NCBI RefSeq assembly: GCF_030818935.1
Contig: NZ_JAUTBD010000001.1
Span: 3,348,001-3,412,000, forward strand
Length of the DNA: 64,000 nucleotides
Origin: Microbacterium sp. SORGH_AS_1204
GTDB lineage: Bacteria; Actinomycetota; Actinomycetes; Actinomycetales; Microbacteriaceae
Direction: 5' to 3'
Every line of letters starts with the position of its first letter. The stretch's first letter is position 1. The translations under genes were made by a program, and so were the position numbers. The notes beneath the pieces were generated by a model that worked only from the letters and a program-made list of their open reading frames with translations, was not told the DNA's origin and did not search any database. This document shows, piece after piece, positions 27,484-36,139 of this stretch.

Positions 27484-28896
27484 TCAGCAGGTCGTTGACG
27501 ATTGCGTGTAGATCGCCAGCCCGCTCCCCGCTGCGATGGTCGGGGCATTCCCCGAAACGCGCGTCCAAGCTCCTGACTGCGTCGTCATCGTCCACACGTC
27601 GGAGTCGCTCGTTCGAGCAACGAGACGCATGTAACCACCCGAACTGGTCGTCACGACCACCTGGTTGAAAGTTCCCGGCTGCGAACTGCCGAAAACACTT
27701 CCCGTGGACGCGTCCAAGACGAGACCATTCCGGATGTACACCGCCAACCCATCCGCCGCAGCGATGCCCGTTGTCTCATTCGTGATCTTCACCCACTGCC
27801 CGGACTGCGACGTCATGCGCCACAAGAAATTATCCGACGTCAGACCGAGCAAATATTTGTATCCCGCTGCATCCGTCGTCACGACGGCGCGAGCAAATGT
27901 CCCCGGCTGAGAACTGCCGTAAGCAAGTCCCGTGGACGCATCCAAGACAAGACCATTCCGAATGTACACCGCCAACCCATCCGCCGCAGCGATGCCCGTA
28001 GTCTCATTCGTGATCTTCACCCACTGCCCGGACTGCGACGTCATCCGCCACAAGAAATTATCCGACGTCAGACCGAGCAAATATTTGTACCCCGCGGCAT
28101 CCGTGGTCACGACAGCACGATAGATCGTCCCCGGCTGCGCGGTTCCGAATGCAGTGCCCGTAGAGGCGTCGAGAACCAGACCATTCCGGATATACACCGC
28201 CAGCCCATCCGCCGCAGCGATGCCCGTAGTCTCATTCGTGATCTTCACCCACTGCCCGGACTGCGACGTCATCCGCCACAAGAAATTATCCGACGTCAAA
28301 CCCACCAGGTATTCGTAACCCGAGGCATCCTTGGTGATGGCAACGAGCGACAGCGTCGAGGGCTGGTTCGATCCGTAGACGCTCCCGCTCTCTACATTGA
28401 ACACTGTGCCCCCAGCAGGCGACGCAGAAAGCGACGACGATACTGAGGCACCGTTGCTCACCGCGGAAATGGTACCGCTGCCCCCCTGCATCGGGATGTT
28501 AATGGCGGGCGCCGAGACAATTCCCGAAGACGATGTGACCCCTGAGTAGGTCGTGCCCGACCCTGCAAAGCTATATCCCGCTGAAAGCGTCAAAGTCACC
28601 GGGGCTCCGGCACTCGCCGCGCCGTTCTTCGATACTGTGACAGAAACTCCGGTGATGCTCGAACAACCGACTCCCGAATACCGCGCGCTGTTGAATTGCA
28701 CGACGCTGCCCGAGGAAGCGAAGGCGGGAGTTGCAACGGCCATGGTGACCGCTGGGATGGCCCAGGCTGCTCCGGCTACGATAGTCCGCCGGCTCAGCAC
28801 ACCATCAGGGGATAGCGGTTCACCGCTGCCTCGAGCGTGAGCGTATCCTGCACGCGTCATGTCGTGATCGACATACTTCGGATCTTTGTCCTTCAT
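27484..28896 (-). CDS. Secreted protein with an Ig-like domain and four propeller-like repeats
   Basis: A 470-residue protein with a twin-arginine signal region (VLSRRTIVAGAAWAIPAVTMAVATPAFA, residues 33-60). An Ig-like/Big-type domain (about 62-155) and then a repeat domain follow. The repeat unit, about 76 residues, contains LGLTSDNFLWRMTSQSG, QWVKITNETTGIAAADGLAV and YIRNGLVLDASTG; three units are nearly identical and a divergent fourth closes the protein. The pattern suggests a beta-propeller or other solenoid exposed outside the cell. Codon usage is less GC-rich than the neighbours, which suggests acquisition. An in-frame ATG at residue 13 is an alternative start. Function unknown. Confidence 0.75.
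   Translation of the reverse strand: MKDKDPKYVDHDMTRAGYAHARGSGEPLSPDGVLSRRTIVAGAAWAIPAVTMAVATPAFASSGSVVQFNSARYSGVGCSSITGVSVTVSKNGAASAGAPVTLTLSAGYSFAGSGTTYSGVTSSSGIVSAPAINIPMQGGSGTISAVSNGASVSSSLSASPAGGTVFNVESGSVYGSNQPSTLSLVAITKDASGYEYLVGLTSDNFLWRMTSQSGQWVKITNETTGIAAADGLAVYIRNGLVLDASTGTAFGTAQPGTIYRAVVTTDAAGYKYLLGLTSDNFLWRMTSQSGQWVKITNETTGIAAADGLAVYIRNGLVLDASTGLAYGSSQPGTFARAVVTTDAAGYKYLLGLTSDNFLWRMTSQSGQWVKITNETTGIAAADGLAVYIRNGLVLDASTGSVFGSSQPGTFNQVVVTTSSGGYMRLVARTSDSDVWTMTTQSGAWTRVSGNAPTIAAGSGLAIYTQSSTTC
27664..28340. repeat. Three-copy 228-bp coding tandem repeat
   Basis: The marker ACCCACTGCC recurs at 27791, 28019 and 28247, giving an exact 228-bp (76-codon) period. Copies differ by only a few bases outside a short variable stretch. 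Such near-identity predicts recombination and copy-number change without frame loss. Confidence 0.88.
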
Positions 28897-29345
28897 GTTT
28901 TCCCTTTCGCTTTGTTCTCATGGCATTCGGGGTCGCGGTATGGCGCCAAGGATTGGATGCGCGGCAGCAGAAGACTGTCGCCCGCACTCCCGTGTGCCTC
29001 GCCCGACATCTGTTCGATGCTTGACGGCCGGCCTCCGGGGACGCAACGACGCAGGCGCCATCGGCGAGGGCAATGGGCTCATCGGCGTCGGCCTAGGGTC
29101 GCCGCACCGGTGACCACGCCGACGCGAGTCGCGAAACACTTGGGCTGCACAGCGGCGGGCTGAGCACACACAGTCAGTAGCGACGGCGCAATCTCGGCCG
29201 AACCGGATGAAGAACCCCATGCGGGCGGGTGGTTTCAGCGCCTCACAGTCTTAGGCGCGCTTGGCACCTTGAGAATTTTGAAGTGCTGATCACGCATGGG
29301 GTCTACCCCGAGCGGCGCACAACTCGGGAGAGAGGAAGACCGCCG
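28897..29345. other. Divergent intergenic region
   Basis: These 449 bp separate the minus-strand secreted-repeat gene from the plus-strand AraC gene. Short open frames are present but none has a ribosome-binding site plus a convincing product. The GAGAGGAAG at about 29330 is the likely ribosome-binding site of the AraC gene. No operator or RNA element was recognised. Confidence 0.45.
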
Positions 29346-30422
29346 ATGGTCATTGGAGCTGCTTCCGGTGGCGCCGAGGCCTGGTCATGGAATCGCATCA
29401 AGCTGCATGGGCCAGAGGCTGCACAGTGGTTCAGCGGCTCTCTTTGGTCCGTTCACGACACGGCGCGCGCGGAACAGCACGTCTTCGTTGACGAGTTCAC
29501 AACCCCGACACTGACTGTGCGGCGCATCTGGCATACACCCCTGCGCCTGACGCGAGTCCCCAACCTAGCTACGTCACCGGGCGACTCACCGCTATCGATC
29601 TGGATTCACGTCGATGGAGACCTTGCCATCTCCATGCCCACGAGAACGGAGTTCACTCTTACACCTGGCGCGGCCTTTTTTCACACGCATCCTGCGGCAG
29701 CTGTCGCGAATACTCGCCCAACCGCGCGGTTTGAGATCCTTCTATCTCGTACGACTAAGCGGGGTCATCAGGTGCCGAAGGTCGTGCCCCGCGGGGACTC
29801 GTCAGCATGGTCCGCACTCACCGGCGTTGTCAACGCCGTTTTGAACGCTCGCGTAGCACCCGAGATGCGCACGCTCGCGCTTTATGCTCACTGCATCGAG
29901 ACACTCGCGGAGGCCTTATGGCTCGAATCGGCCCCGGCGCTTACCTCCCCGGAAAGCGATACTTTCATCCGCGCGCTGGAATTTATAGTTACGCACGCGT
30001 CGGACGCATCCTTCACCATCGAGACGTTGGCGCGGATGTTGGGGGTGACACGCTCTCACGTGTCGCGCCTGTTTCGGCAGCGCGGCACAACGGCCAGTCG
30101 CACTCTCAAGCGCGAACGCGTGCATCGAGCCCTCAACATGCTCGCAGTCGATCCGCCCCCAACCCTTCAAGAGGTCGCACGATCATGTGGCTTCTCGTCG
30201 ATACGGCATCTCCGAGAATCTCTCCCTGACCATTCTCCCCAGGAGACAATGAAGCGCCTGCGTCGCGCGTCATCGGGACCAGTCGACGAACTGAGCCCAC
30301 GCGCAACTGCCACCTCACCGAACGCGACCGGTTCCCGTAACCTTCAAGAGGGGTTAATCTCCAACGAAGAGCGCACACGAGCAGGGTTCCGCTCCCGCAA
30401 GTCGCTGCGGGCTCGCGGCTAG
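29346..30422 (+). CDS. AraC-family transcriptional regulator
   Basis: A 358-residue regulator. Residues 1-230 form an effector or oligomerisation region without a clear known fold (AraC-binding-domain-like strands such as LSIWIHVDGDLAISM). Residues 235-335 contain the two-HTH AraC domain: FTIETLARMLGVTRSHVSRLFRQRG, then ALNMLAVDPPPTLQEVARSCGFSSIRHLRESL. The C-terminal 45 residues are polar and disordered. The ATG at 29346 has a purine-rich GAGAGGAAG upstream; the frame stays open to a GTG at 29229. It may control the divergent secreted-repeat gene. Confidence 0.8.
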   Translation: MVIGAASGGAEAWSWNRIKLHGPEAAQWFSGSLWSVHDTARAEQHVFVDEFTTPTLTVRRIWHTPLRLTRVPNLATSPGDSPLSIWIHVDGDLAISMPTRTEFTLTPGAAFFHTHPAAAVANTRPTARFEILLSRTTKRGHQVPKVVPRGDSSAWSALTGVVNAVLNARVAPEMRTLALYAHCIETLAEALWLESAPALTSPESDTFIRALEFIVTHASDASFTIETLARMLGVTRSHVSRLFRQRGTTASRTLKRERVHRALNMLAVDPPPTLQEVARSCGFSSIRHLRESLPDHSPQETMKRLRRASSGPVDELSPRATATSPNATGSRNLQEGLISNEERTRAGFRSRKSLRARG

Positions 30423-30606
30423 CAACACGCCGTCGGGTGGCGCTTGCAGCCGCCGGTGCCAAGGAGCCTCCCTCAAGAAGGGGCTCCCTTCACGGGATGG
30501 ACACCCCATTGTCCCGAGCTGGAACCGACACGTTCACTTCGGACGCTCTCACGGGTTTTCGACTAACGGACCGTGCGAACGTCGACTCCGCGCCAGGCGA
30601 CCCGCG

Positions 30607-30975
30607 CTATCGGGACGCCACGGAAGGCCCAGACTGTTCCTCAGCGGGCGTATTCGATCCGTCGAGGACGGCGAGCACATCGGCGCGAGCCGCGCGAATC
30701 CACCGATACGGGTGGAGGTCGAAGGCCGTATGAATTCGGACGAGCGTGTCCAGGGTGGGGTTGACCCACGCCGCGTGCGTGAATCGAGCGCGCTCGATAC
30801 GCCCGAATGCCGGAGCGGCGATACCGGCGGCATGTGCGGCCTCTTCTTGGCTATATCCCAAACTTTGGCGCGCCTGGTGAACATGGAATCCGAAGCTCCT
30901 CGATAGTCGAGCACAAAGTAAGTCGTTGTCGGATCCGGATAAGGGTCGAGTCAAGGCTGCCCCGATGATATGCAT
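30607..30975 (-). CDS. XRE-family helix-turn-helix protein
   Basis: A 122-residue DNA-binding protein. Residues 22-80 form a Cro/C1-type HTH: FGFHVHQARQSLGYSQEEAAHAAGIAAPAFGRIERARF, with the expected turn glycine. The C-terminal half (WVNPTLDTLVRIHTAFDLHPYRW) is typical of stand-alone regulators. The ATG at 30975 has AGAAGAA upstream. GC content is lower than in core genes. It may belong to an accessory or integrative remnant. Its target is unknown. Confidence 0.75.
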   Translation of the reverse strand: MHIIGAALTRPLSGSDNDLLCARLSRSFGFHVHQARQSLGYSQEEAAHAAGIAAPAFGRIERARFTHAAWVNPTLDTLVRIHTAFDLHPYRWIRAARADVLAVLDGSNTPAEEQSGPSVASR

Positions 30976-31138
30976 AAGACGAGTTCTTCTACTCTAGTGG
31001 AGCAGTCGAAGTCGACCCAGATCATATAAGTACTGCTCAGAGACTGGCCTCGCATCTCAACACACTCGCCCCTTTCGGAACGGACCACCTAGCCTAAGTC
31101 GGAGCGGGAGGACCTTGCTGCCAGAGCAACGGAGGCGC

Positions 31139-31381
31139 TCAGCTCTCTCTATTCTGGTCGGACTGCGAGAAGAAGTCGATAACAGCGGCCTCGTCGTGCA
31201 ACGCAAACGTCAAGCCGTCGACTTTCAGAGCGAAAGTCGATCCATCGGCGGGCACCAGCCGCGCTGAGCGCAACCCCGGTCTCACCTCCCACCCGGAGCC
31301 GCGACGCCGGCGCCGCCACCCCCGAGCCCGCAGAAATTCGTCGAGAAGTGGCGCCTGTCCGTTGTCATCTGCCTCAGTCAC
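31139..31381 (-). CDS. Small hypothetical protein
   Basis: An 80-residue protein starting at GTG 31381. The first part is acidic, followed by a strongly basic patch (RARGWRRRRRGSGW) and a beta-rich C-terminal half containing FALKVDGLTFAL. No family is recognised. The frame and composition are plausible for a gene but no strong ribosome-binding site is visible. Confidence 0.4.
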   Translation of the reverse strand: MTEADDNGQAPLLDEFLRARGWRRRRRGSGWEVRPGLRSARLVPADGSTFALKVDGLTFALHDEAAVIDFFSQSDQNRES

Positions 31382-31714
31382 GCGTGCATATTAGCGAGCA
31401 CACTTTGCAATCGAATTTCATATCGGGCACCATCTTGCGACGGTGCGGAGGATTGACCCAGTAACGAGAACTGATACCGCATGACCGTTTACAGGTCCGT
31501 CACCCGTCAGAACATACACACATGCGATAATCAAAGTTCCATGCGGTGGTTCCGTATTTGGATAACGCATCTTCCGCCAACGCGTCGTCACAAGACGGAG
31601 TGACTTTGTCCTTCTGCCGTCTTGAACCCCGAGAGGGCAGCCCGCATAAGATCCTCAGCGTCCTGCCGGACGGCGTGACGCCCGGCAGGACGCTGAAGAC
31701 TGCGCACGAACTAG
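31382..31714. other. Intergenic region left of the IS element
   Basis: No gene is supported. Two hairpins are visible. CAAGACGG at 31591-31598 pairs with CCGTCTTG at 31617-31624. The 15-bp perfect stem at 31655-31669 with 31682-31696 is described separately. CTAG at 31711-31714 is the left target duplication of the IS element. Confidence 0.6.
31655..31696 (-). terminator. 15-bp perfect hairpin, displaced terminator of the protease gene
   Basis: TCAGCGTCCTGCCGG (31655-31669) pairs perfectly with 31682-31696. Before the IS insertion it would have stood about 15 bp after the protease stop codon. It is now almost 1 kb away. Confidence 0.75.
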
Positions 31715-32650
31715 GGCGTGTCTCCCAAATGGGTGGGGTGAGTCGGTGATGCTAGAGACGTGTCGCGGTTCCAGTTGCTTTCGGATACTCAGTGGGATCT
31801 GATCAGCGGGTTCTTGCCCGGTCCGACCGGCCGTAAGGGCCGCCCCTTCTCGGACGCGCGAACGATGGTCGAGGCGATCGCGTATCGCTATCGGACAGGG
31901 ATCGCGTGGCGGGATCTGCCGGAGGTGTTCGGCCCGTGGCAGACGGTGTGGAAGTGGCACCGTCGGATGGCCGGCGATGGAACCTGGGATCGTGTCCACG
32001 CGGCGCTGCTGGCTCGCGCCGACGCGACCGGCAAGCTCGATTGGTCCGTGTCGGTGGACTCCACGATCGCTCGCGCCCATCAGCACGCGACGAACATCAC
32101 CCGGGTCACGGGGGGCTTCGTCGAACTACAACAATCCGCTGATCGAGCCGCCTGATCACGGGTTCGGCCGCTCCCGAGGCGGACTCTCCACCAAGCTCCA
32201 CCACCTGGTCGACGGTCGCGGCCTGCCACTGGTGATCGCGGTCACGCCGGGCCAGTCCGGGGACTCGCCCATGCTGATCCCGTTGCTGCAGCAGCTGCGC
32301 GTCGCCCGCCCGATCGGTCGCCCCCGCACCCGACCCGACCGGCTCCGAGGCGACAAGGCGTACTCGTCCCGGGCAATCCGACAGCACCTGCGTGACCGCA
32401 GCATCCAGGCCGTCATCCCGCAGCCATCGGATCAGATCGGCCACCGCGTCCGACGCGGCTCACACGGCGGACGACCCATCACCTACGACCGCGACGACTA
32501 CCGAAACCGCAACGTCATCGAACGCCGCTTCGCCACCCTCAAACAATGGCGAGGCCTCGCCACCCGCTACGACAAACTCGCCACCGTCTACCGCTCAGCA
32601 GCCGTCCTCAACGCCGTCATCGCCTGGACCCGCCATTTAGGAGACACGCC
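31715..32650 (+). mobile_element. IS5-family insertion sequence (IS427-like), 936 bp
   Basis: Ends read inward as GGGCGTGTCTCC(C/T)AAATGG on both sides, with one internal mismatch in the first 20 bases. CTAG at 31711-31714 and 32651-32654 is the likely target duplication. The transposase is split into two overlapping frames, as in many IS427-group elements. The insertion lies exactly at the TAG stop codon of the protease gene. Confidence 0.88.
31760..32155 (+). CDS. IS5-family transposase, N-terminal frame
   Basis: A 131-residue product. It holds the DUF4096-like N-terminal domain (LLSDTQWDLISGFLPG, then YRYRTGIAWRDLPEVFGPWQTVWKWHRRM) and the first catalytic Asp region (WSVSVDSTIARAHQHATN). 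The frame is lost around a GGGGGG run at 32110-32115. The catalytic remainder is in the overlapping frame, so transposase production would need slippage at the G run, which may be programmed, or a repaired copy. Confidence 0.82.
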   Translation: MSRFQLLSDTQWDLISGFLPGPTGRKGRPFSDARTMVEAIAYRYRTGIAWRDLPEVFGPWQTVWKWHRRMAGDGTWDRVHAALLARADATGKLDWSVSVDSTIARAHQHATNITRVTGGFVELQQSADRAA

Positions 32651-32654
32651 CTAG
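32112..32654 (+). CDS. IS5-family transposase, C-terminal frame
   Basis: From the G run onward this frame encodes GASSNYNNPLIEPPDHGFGRSRGG, typical of IS427-group enzymes. It continues with a second catalytic Asp in DRLRGDKAYSSRAIR and the Glu in YRNRNVIERRFATLKQWRGLATRYDK (DDE triad). It relies on frame change from the upstream ORF. The last codons include the right inverted repeat, and the stop codon is formed by the CTAG target duplication. Confidence 0.8.
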   Translation, partial: GASSNYNNPLIEPPDHGFGRSRGGLSTKLHHLVDGRGLPLVIAVTPGQSGDSPMLIPLLQQLRVARPIGRPRTRPDRLRGDKAYSSRAIRQHLRDRSIQAVIPQPSDQIGHRVRRGSHGGRPITYDRDDYRNRNVIERRFATLKQWRGLATRYDKLATVYRSAAVLNAVIAWTRHLGDTP

Positions 32655-34942
32655 GGGGCGATGTACAGCACGCCCAGTCCGTCAGTTGACGCAACGAACG
32701 TGCGGGCCCGACCGGGCAGTGGAACCCAGTTCGACGTACCGATCTGAAGCCGGTACATGTTGCCGCCCACCCCTTGGGCGTAGATGAAGTCCTTGCCGTC
32801 GTCGGTCGTCGCCAGGCTCACATTCACGGGCCGGTCGCCGTTCGGGAGGGGCGCCTGCCGCCCGCCGAAGGTGACGTAGATGTCGTTCTGGTCGGTGTAC
32901 GCCGCGCCCGCTCCCTTCCGAACCGACACCGAGATCTTGCTCGCGGCCCGGCCCGACGGTTGCGGTTGCCAGGCACCGAAGGCAGACTCCCCCGACTTCA
33001 ATTGCGATTTGTACGCCCTGCCGTCGTCGCCCGTGACGTAGGCGAACTCGTGCGTCTGCCGAGACAGCGTGAGCGTCGCGACCTTCACACCCGCCGGGAG
33101 GGCCGGCAGAGCGATCTGCTGCCCCTTCGGCGTCTCGTATCGAACACCGGAGGTCGTGGCGTACAGCACGCCGCCGTCGGTCTCCTCGGAGGCCGTGAGA
33201 TCGTAGGCCCCCTCCCCGGCGAGCTGCCAGGTCGACCCGTCCTTCTCCCTGAGCTTGTAGACCCGGGAGTCGGTCCCGAGGGCGTAGACGATGTTGCCCG
33301 CGTCGGTGCTGACGAAATCCATCTTCACGATGCGCGCGTTTCGAGGGAGCTTGCCGAAATCGTACCCCGTCTGAGTCCCGTAGCTCGCGAAGATCGACGT
33401 GCCATCGGTGTAGATGATTCCTCCCGCCGTTCTCGAAACGACGATGTCGGAGATGCGATCGCCGCCCAGCTGCTGCCAGGCGCCGAAGGTCTTGTCGTTA
33501 CCGTGCAGCACCGATTTGTAGACGTGTCCGTCACCTGCGAGCACGTATGCGAACTGATTGCCTCCTTGCGACCCCAGCTGCACGTCGACCACCCTCAGCC
33601 CGGACGGCAAAGCGGGCAACGCGGTGTGGACGGTGGGAGACGAGTATGACAACGGAGGGCTCAGGGGCCCCGTGGCGCCCGGCGTGCTCTTCGTCCAAGT
33701 CGAACTCGACGCCTGCAACGTCTTCGCCAGAGCCGGCATCGTCGCGCCGTCGGTCGTGACTTTGATGACCCAGGCGTCGGCCTCCTTACCGAGCGAAAGC
33801 GGGCTCTCGCGCTCCGCCGTCAGCGCGGCTCCGCCGTCGACGGCACGAATGTTGCCGCTCGGAAACCCGTCGGCGGTGGTTCCGATCTGAGAGAAGAAGA
33901 ACTTCTGCTCGATGCGATTGGCGTCGCACGCGGTGTTCACGAGCTTCGTCTCGGGGACGACCTGGTCGAGCGCGACGGTGAGATCTTGCTTGCGGACGAG
34001 ACACCTCCCGGCCCGATCGACGATCTGGAAGGCGTTGAGCGTGTCGAACCGCAGGGAGTACGGACCGGGCTCGTTCGCGGAGAGAGCGGGCTTCGCCGCG
34101 TCGGTCGACACGAACCAGCGATCCGAATTGGTTCGAAGGCTCACCCGGTCTTGTTGCGACGTGGCGGTGAGAGCCGACAGGTTACCGACGGATGCCGAGG
34201 TGGTCTTCGCAGCCCACTCCAGAACCTCCTGCGAGATCAGGGCGGAATCGACGAGGTTGTCGTCACTGCGGAAGGAGGTCAGTCCGACGATGCCCCCGAA
34301 TTGCATCAGGGGGCCACCCGAATCCCCCGGGAGCGCCTGACCGTTCACCGACGACGTGACGACCTTCGTCGCCCAGGGATGCAGTCGGTAGTCGTACCAG
34401 CCCGTGTAAGCCCCCACCCGGTCGTGGTAGATCTCCGAGAGGGCGAGGCGCCCGACACGCTCCACCGACACCGTCGCCGACCGAAGGCGGTCTGCCTCGG
34501 AGCCGTTCGCCATGAACCCGTAGCCGAAGACCTGCGCGGGCCCCTGAGCACTGTAGGGGTTCAACTTGCCGTACGCCGCCACCGACGATGTCGGCACGGG
34601 ACTGCTGAGTTTCATCAGCGCGATGTCTTCATCTGGGTAAGTGACCACCTGCGACACCCGTCCGATGGCCTCGACCTGGCCGGCGCGCAGCGCGCGTGTC
34701 ACGGTGTAGGCGGCTCCGTCGGCACTGCAGTGCTTCGCGGTGAGCACCCACGACGCGTTGATGAGGCTTCCGGTGCACACCCGACCGCTTCCGGGGTTGA
34801 TGTCGATCTTCACCACCCATGGAAGTGCGGGCGTCTGTGCATCGCCGTTCTCGATGGCGTGCGCCGGAGCCGCCAACGCGGCTGCCGCAGCCAGAGTCAC
34901 CGCTATCGCTGTCGTTCCGAACCTGAGAGTTCTGCGCCTCAT
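32651..34942 (-). CDS. Secreted trypsin-like serine protease with C-terminal propeller domain
   Basis: A 763-residue secreted protein. The signal peptide is residues 1-30 (ending APAHA). The S1 protease domain at about 31-250 has the full triad: His in SWVLTAKHCS, Asp in DEDIALMKL and Ser in LPGDSGGPLM. A lectin-like or beta-trefoil-like middle (about 270-420) and a C-terminal repeat region (420-763) follow; the latter has recurring FAYV..DG..YKS..K..E..FGAWQ and VLYAT/GIIYTDG units, probably a beta-propeller. The second of two adjacent ATGs (34942) is preferred because AGGAG lies 5 nt before it. The stop codon coincides with the IS target site, so the protein is unchanged but its terminator is displaced. 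It probably degrades proteins outside the cell. Confidence 0.85.
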   Translation of the reverse strand: MRRRTLRFGTTAIAVTLAAAAALAAPAHAIENGDAQTPALPWVVKIDINPGSGRVCTGSLINASWVLTAKHCSADGAAYTVTRALRAGQVEAIGRVSQVVTYPDEDIALMKLSSPVPTSSVAAYGKLNPYSAQGPAQVFGYGFMANGSEADRLRSATVSVERVGRLALSEIYHDRVGAYTGWYDYRLHPWATKVVTSSVNGQALPGDSGGPLMQFGGIVGLTSFRSDDNLVDSALISQEVLEWAAKTTSASVGNLSALTATSQQDRVSLRTNSDRWFVSTDAAKPALSANEPGPYSLRFDTLNAFQIVDRAGRCLVRKQDLTVALDQVVPETKLVNTACDANRIEQKFFFSQIGTTADGFPSGNIRAVDGGAALTAERESPLSLGKEADAWVIKVTTDGATMPALAKTLQASSSTWTKSTPGATGPLSPPLSYSSPTVHTALPALPSGLRVVDVQLGSQGGNQFAYVLAGDGHVYKSVLHGNDKTFGAWQQLGGDRISDIVVSRTAGGIIYTDGTSIFASYGTQTGYDFGKLPRNARIVKMDFVSTDAGNIVYALGTDSRVYKLREKDGSTWQLAGEGAYDLTASEETDGGVLYATTSGVRYETPKGQQIALPALPAGVKVATLTLSRQTHEFAYVTGDDGRAYKSQLKSGESAFGAWQPQPSGRAASKISVSVRKGAGAAYTDQNDIYVTFGGRQAPLPNGDRPVNVSLATTDDGKDFIYAQGVGGNMYRLQIGTSNWVPLPGRARTFVASTDGLGVLYIAP

Positions 34943-35130
34943 CATGTCTCCTCGTTCCGTGAAGGGGGGCGCGCGAAAACCTAGGGGCACCCCGACGGAA
35001 GGTCGGCGTACGGGCACACGGGTTCACGCGTCCTCGTGGCGAATTCACCCAGGCCGCCAGAACGGGCGACACTTGCAATAGGAATCGGAGTCGGCGCGGT
35101 GCAGCAGACACCGCGAAGCGTCGTTCGATC

Positions 35131-35850
35131 TCAGCTGTAGCGCGTCAACCACTGATAGGTGACGGTCTTCGTCGTCGCCCATGCGGCATCCGTCACCGTC
35201 ACATCGGAGGCCTGCGGCTGGCTTCGGCGCGGTGGCGTGAAGGTGGCGCTCACCCGACCATCCGAGCCGGTGATCCCGGACGACGGCGAGAACACCAAGC
35301 CGCCGTCGGGTGAGCTGAAGCCGATCGACCGCCCGGACACCGGCGCGCCATTGACGGTCACCTCGGCCGTCGCGGTCGACGTGCTTCCGCCCGTTCCGAC
35401 CCCCGGGTTGAAGGAGAGCTGCAGCGTGGGTGCACCGTAGGTCAAAGTCGCGGTGCCGGATGCGGCACCCGCTGACCCCGACGAGGTCGCCGTGATGACG
35501 GCACTGCCGTCGTTCGAGGCTGTGACGGTCGCTTCCGAGGAATACTCGCCGGCCCCGTTGGTCGTTCCGTTCGGGCCGGACAGGGAGACGTCGGCCGGCG
35601 CCGACAGGGAGATCGCCTGACCCGGCTGCGCGTTGCCCTGACCGTCGAGAACCCGCACGACGATGGTCGTGGAGTCGCCGGTGCGCACGGCCGACGGGGT
35701 CAACATCACGGTCACCGCCGCGCCCGAAGTGGCGAGCGCGGGAGACGCCGTCACCGCGACGATGGCCGGGACGGCGAGAAGGCCAGAGCCGACGGCCGAG
35801 CGTCGCGAGAGCGAGAGAGGGGCATTCAACGTGGGAGAGGGAACGGACAT
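35131..35850 (-). CDS. Secreted Ig-like (Big-type) domain protein
   Basis: A 239-residue protein with a twin-arginine-like signal (LSRRSAVGSGLLAVPAIVAV, cleaved after ALA near 40). Two Ig-like/invasin-type domains follow: VTVMLTPSAVRTGDSTTIVVRVLDGQGN and LQLSFNPGVGTGGSTSTATAEVTVNGAPV, each ending in a GSDGRVSATFT-like strand pair. Such domains act as stalks or adhesive modules. No anchor or sorting signal is visible, so it is probably released. The ATG at 35850 gives the signal peptide. It may function with the protease downstream. Confidence 0.7.
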   Translation of the reverse strand: MSVPSPTLNAPLSLSRRSAVGSGLLAVPAIVAVTASPALATSGAAVTVMLTPSAVRTGDSTTIVVRVLDGQGNAQPGQAISLSAPADVSLSGPNGTTNGAGEYSSEATVTASNDGSAVITATSSGSAGAASGTATLTYGAPTLQLSFNPGVGTGGSTSTATAEVTVNGAPVSGRSIGFSSPDGGLVFSPSSGITGSDGRVSATFTPPRRSQPQASDVTVTDAAWATTKTVTYQWLTRYS

Positions 35851-35924
35851 GTGAAAGGGCCTCCGACAGTGAGCTGTCGGCCTCCGGTCGCCGACCATCT
35901 CACGGTGCCGTGTCGCGAGGGCAT

Positions 35925-35940
35925 CACATGTGCACATGTG
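35925..35940. promoter_or_regulatory. 16-bp perfect palindrome, candidate operator
   Basis: CACATGTGCACATGTG is fully self-complementary and contains two overlapping CACATGTG boxes. It lies 75 bp upstream of the Ig-like gene and 200 bp before sufS, in the divergent promoter region. The cognate regulator is unknown. Confidence 0.5.
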
Positions 35941-36127
35941 CCAGTGGTCACCTCGTCACACCTGCAATTCACCCCGGCGGCGGGTCGTCAGCTCGATGGG
36001 TTTGCGTCCCCGAGCGCTCGCGGCGACCACCCGGCACCGCCACAGCAGGTCGATCTGCAGATGCGGACGAGGTGTCAGCTCGATGGGGCTATGTGACTCT
36101 CACGGCACCCACTCACCCCGTGCGCCG

Positions 36128-36139
36128 TAGCCTGGAACA
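36128..36139 (+). promoter_or_regulatory. Probable leaderless promoter of sufS
   Basis: TAGCCT at 36128-36133 lies 6 nt before the GTG at 36140. No ribosome-binding site is present. The -35 region is weak. Confidence 0.45.
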
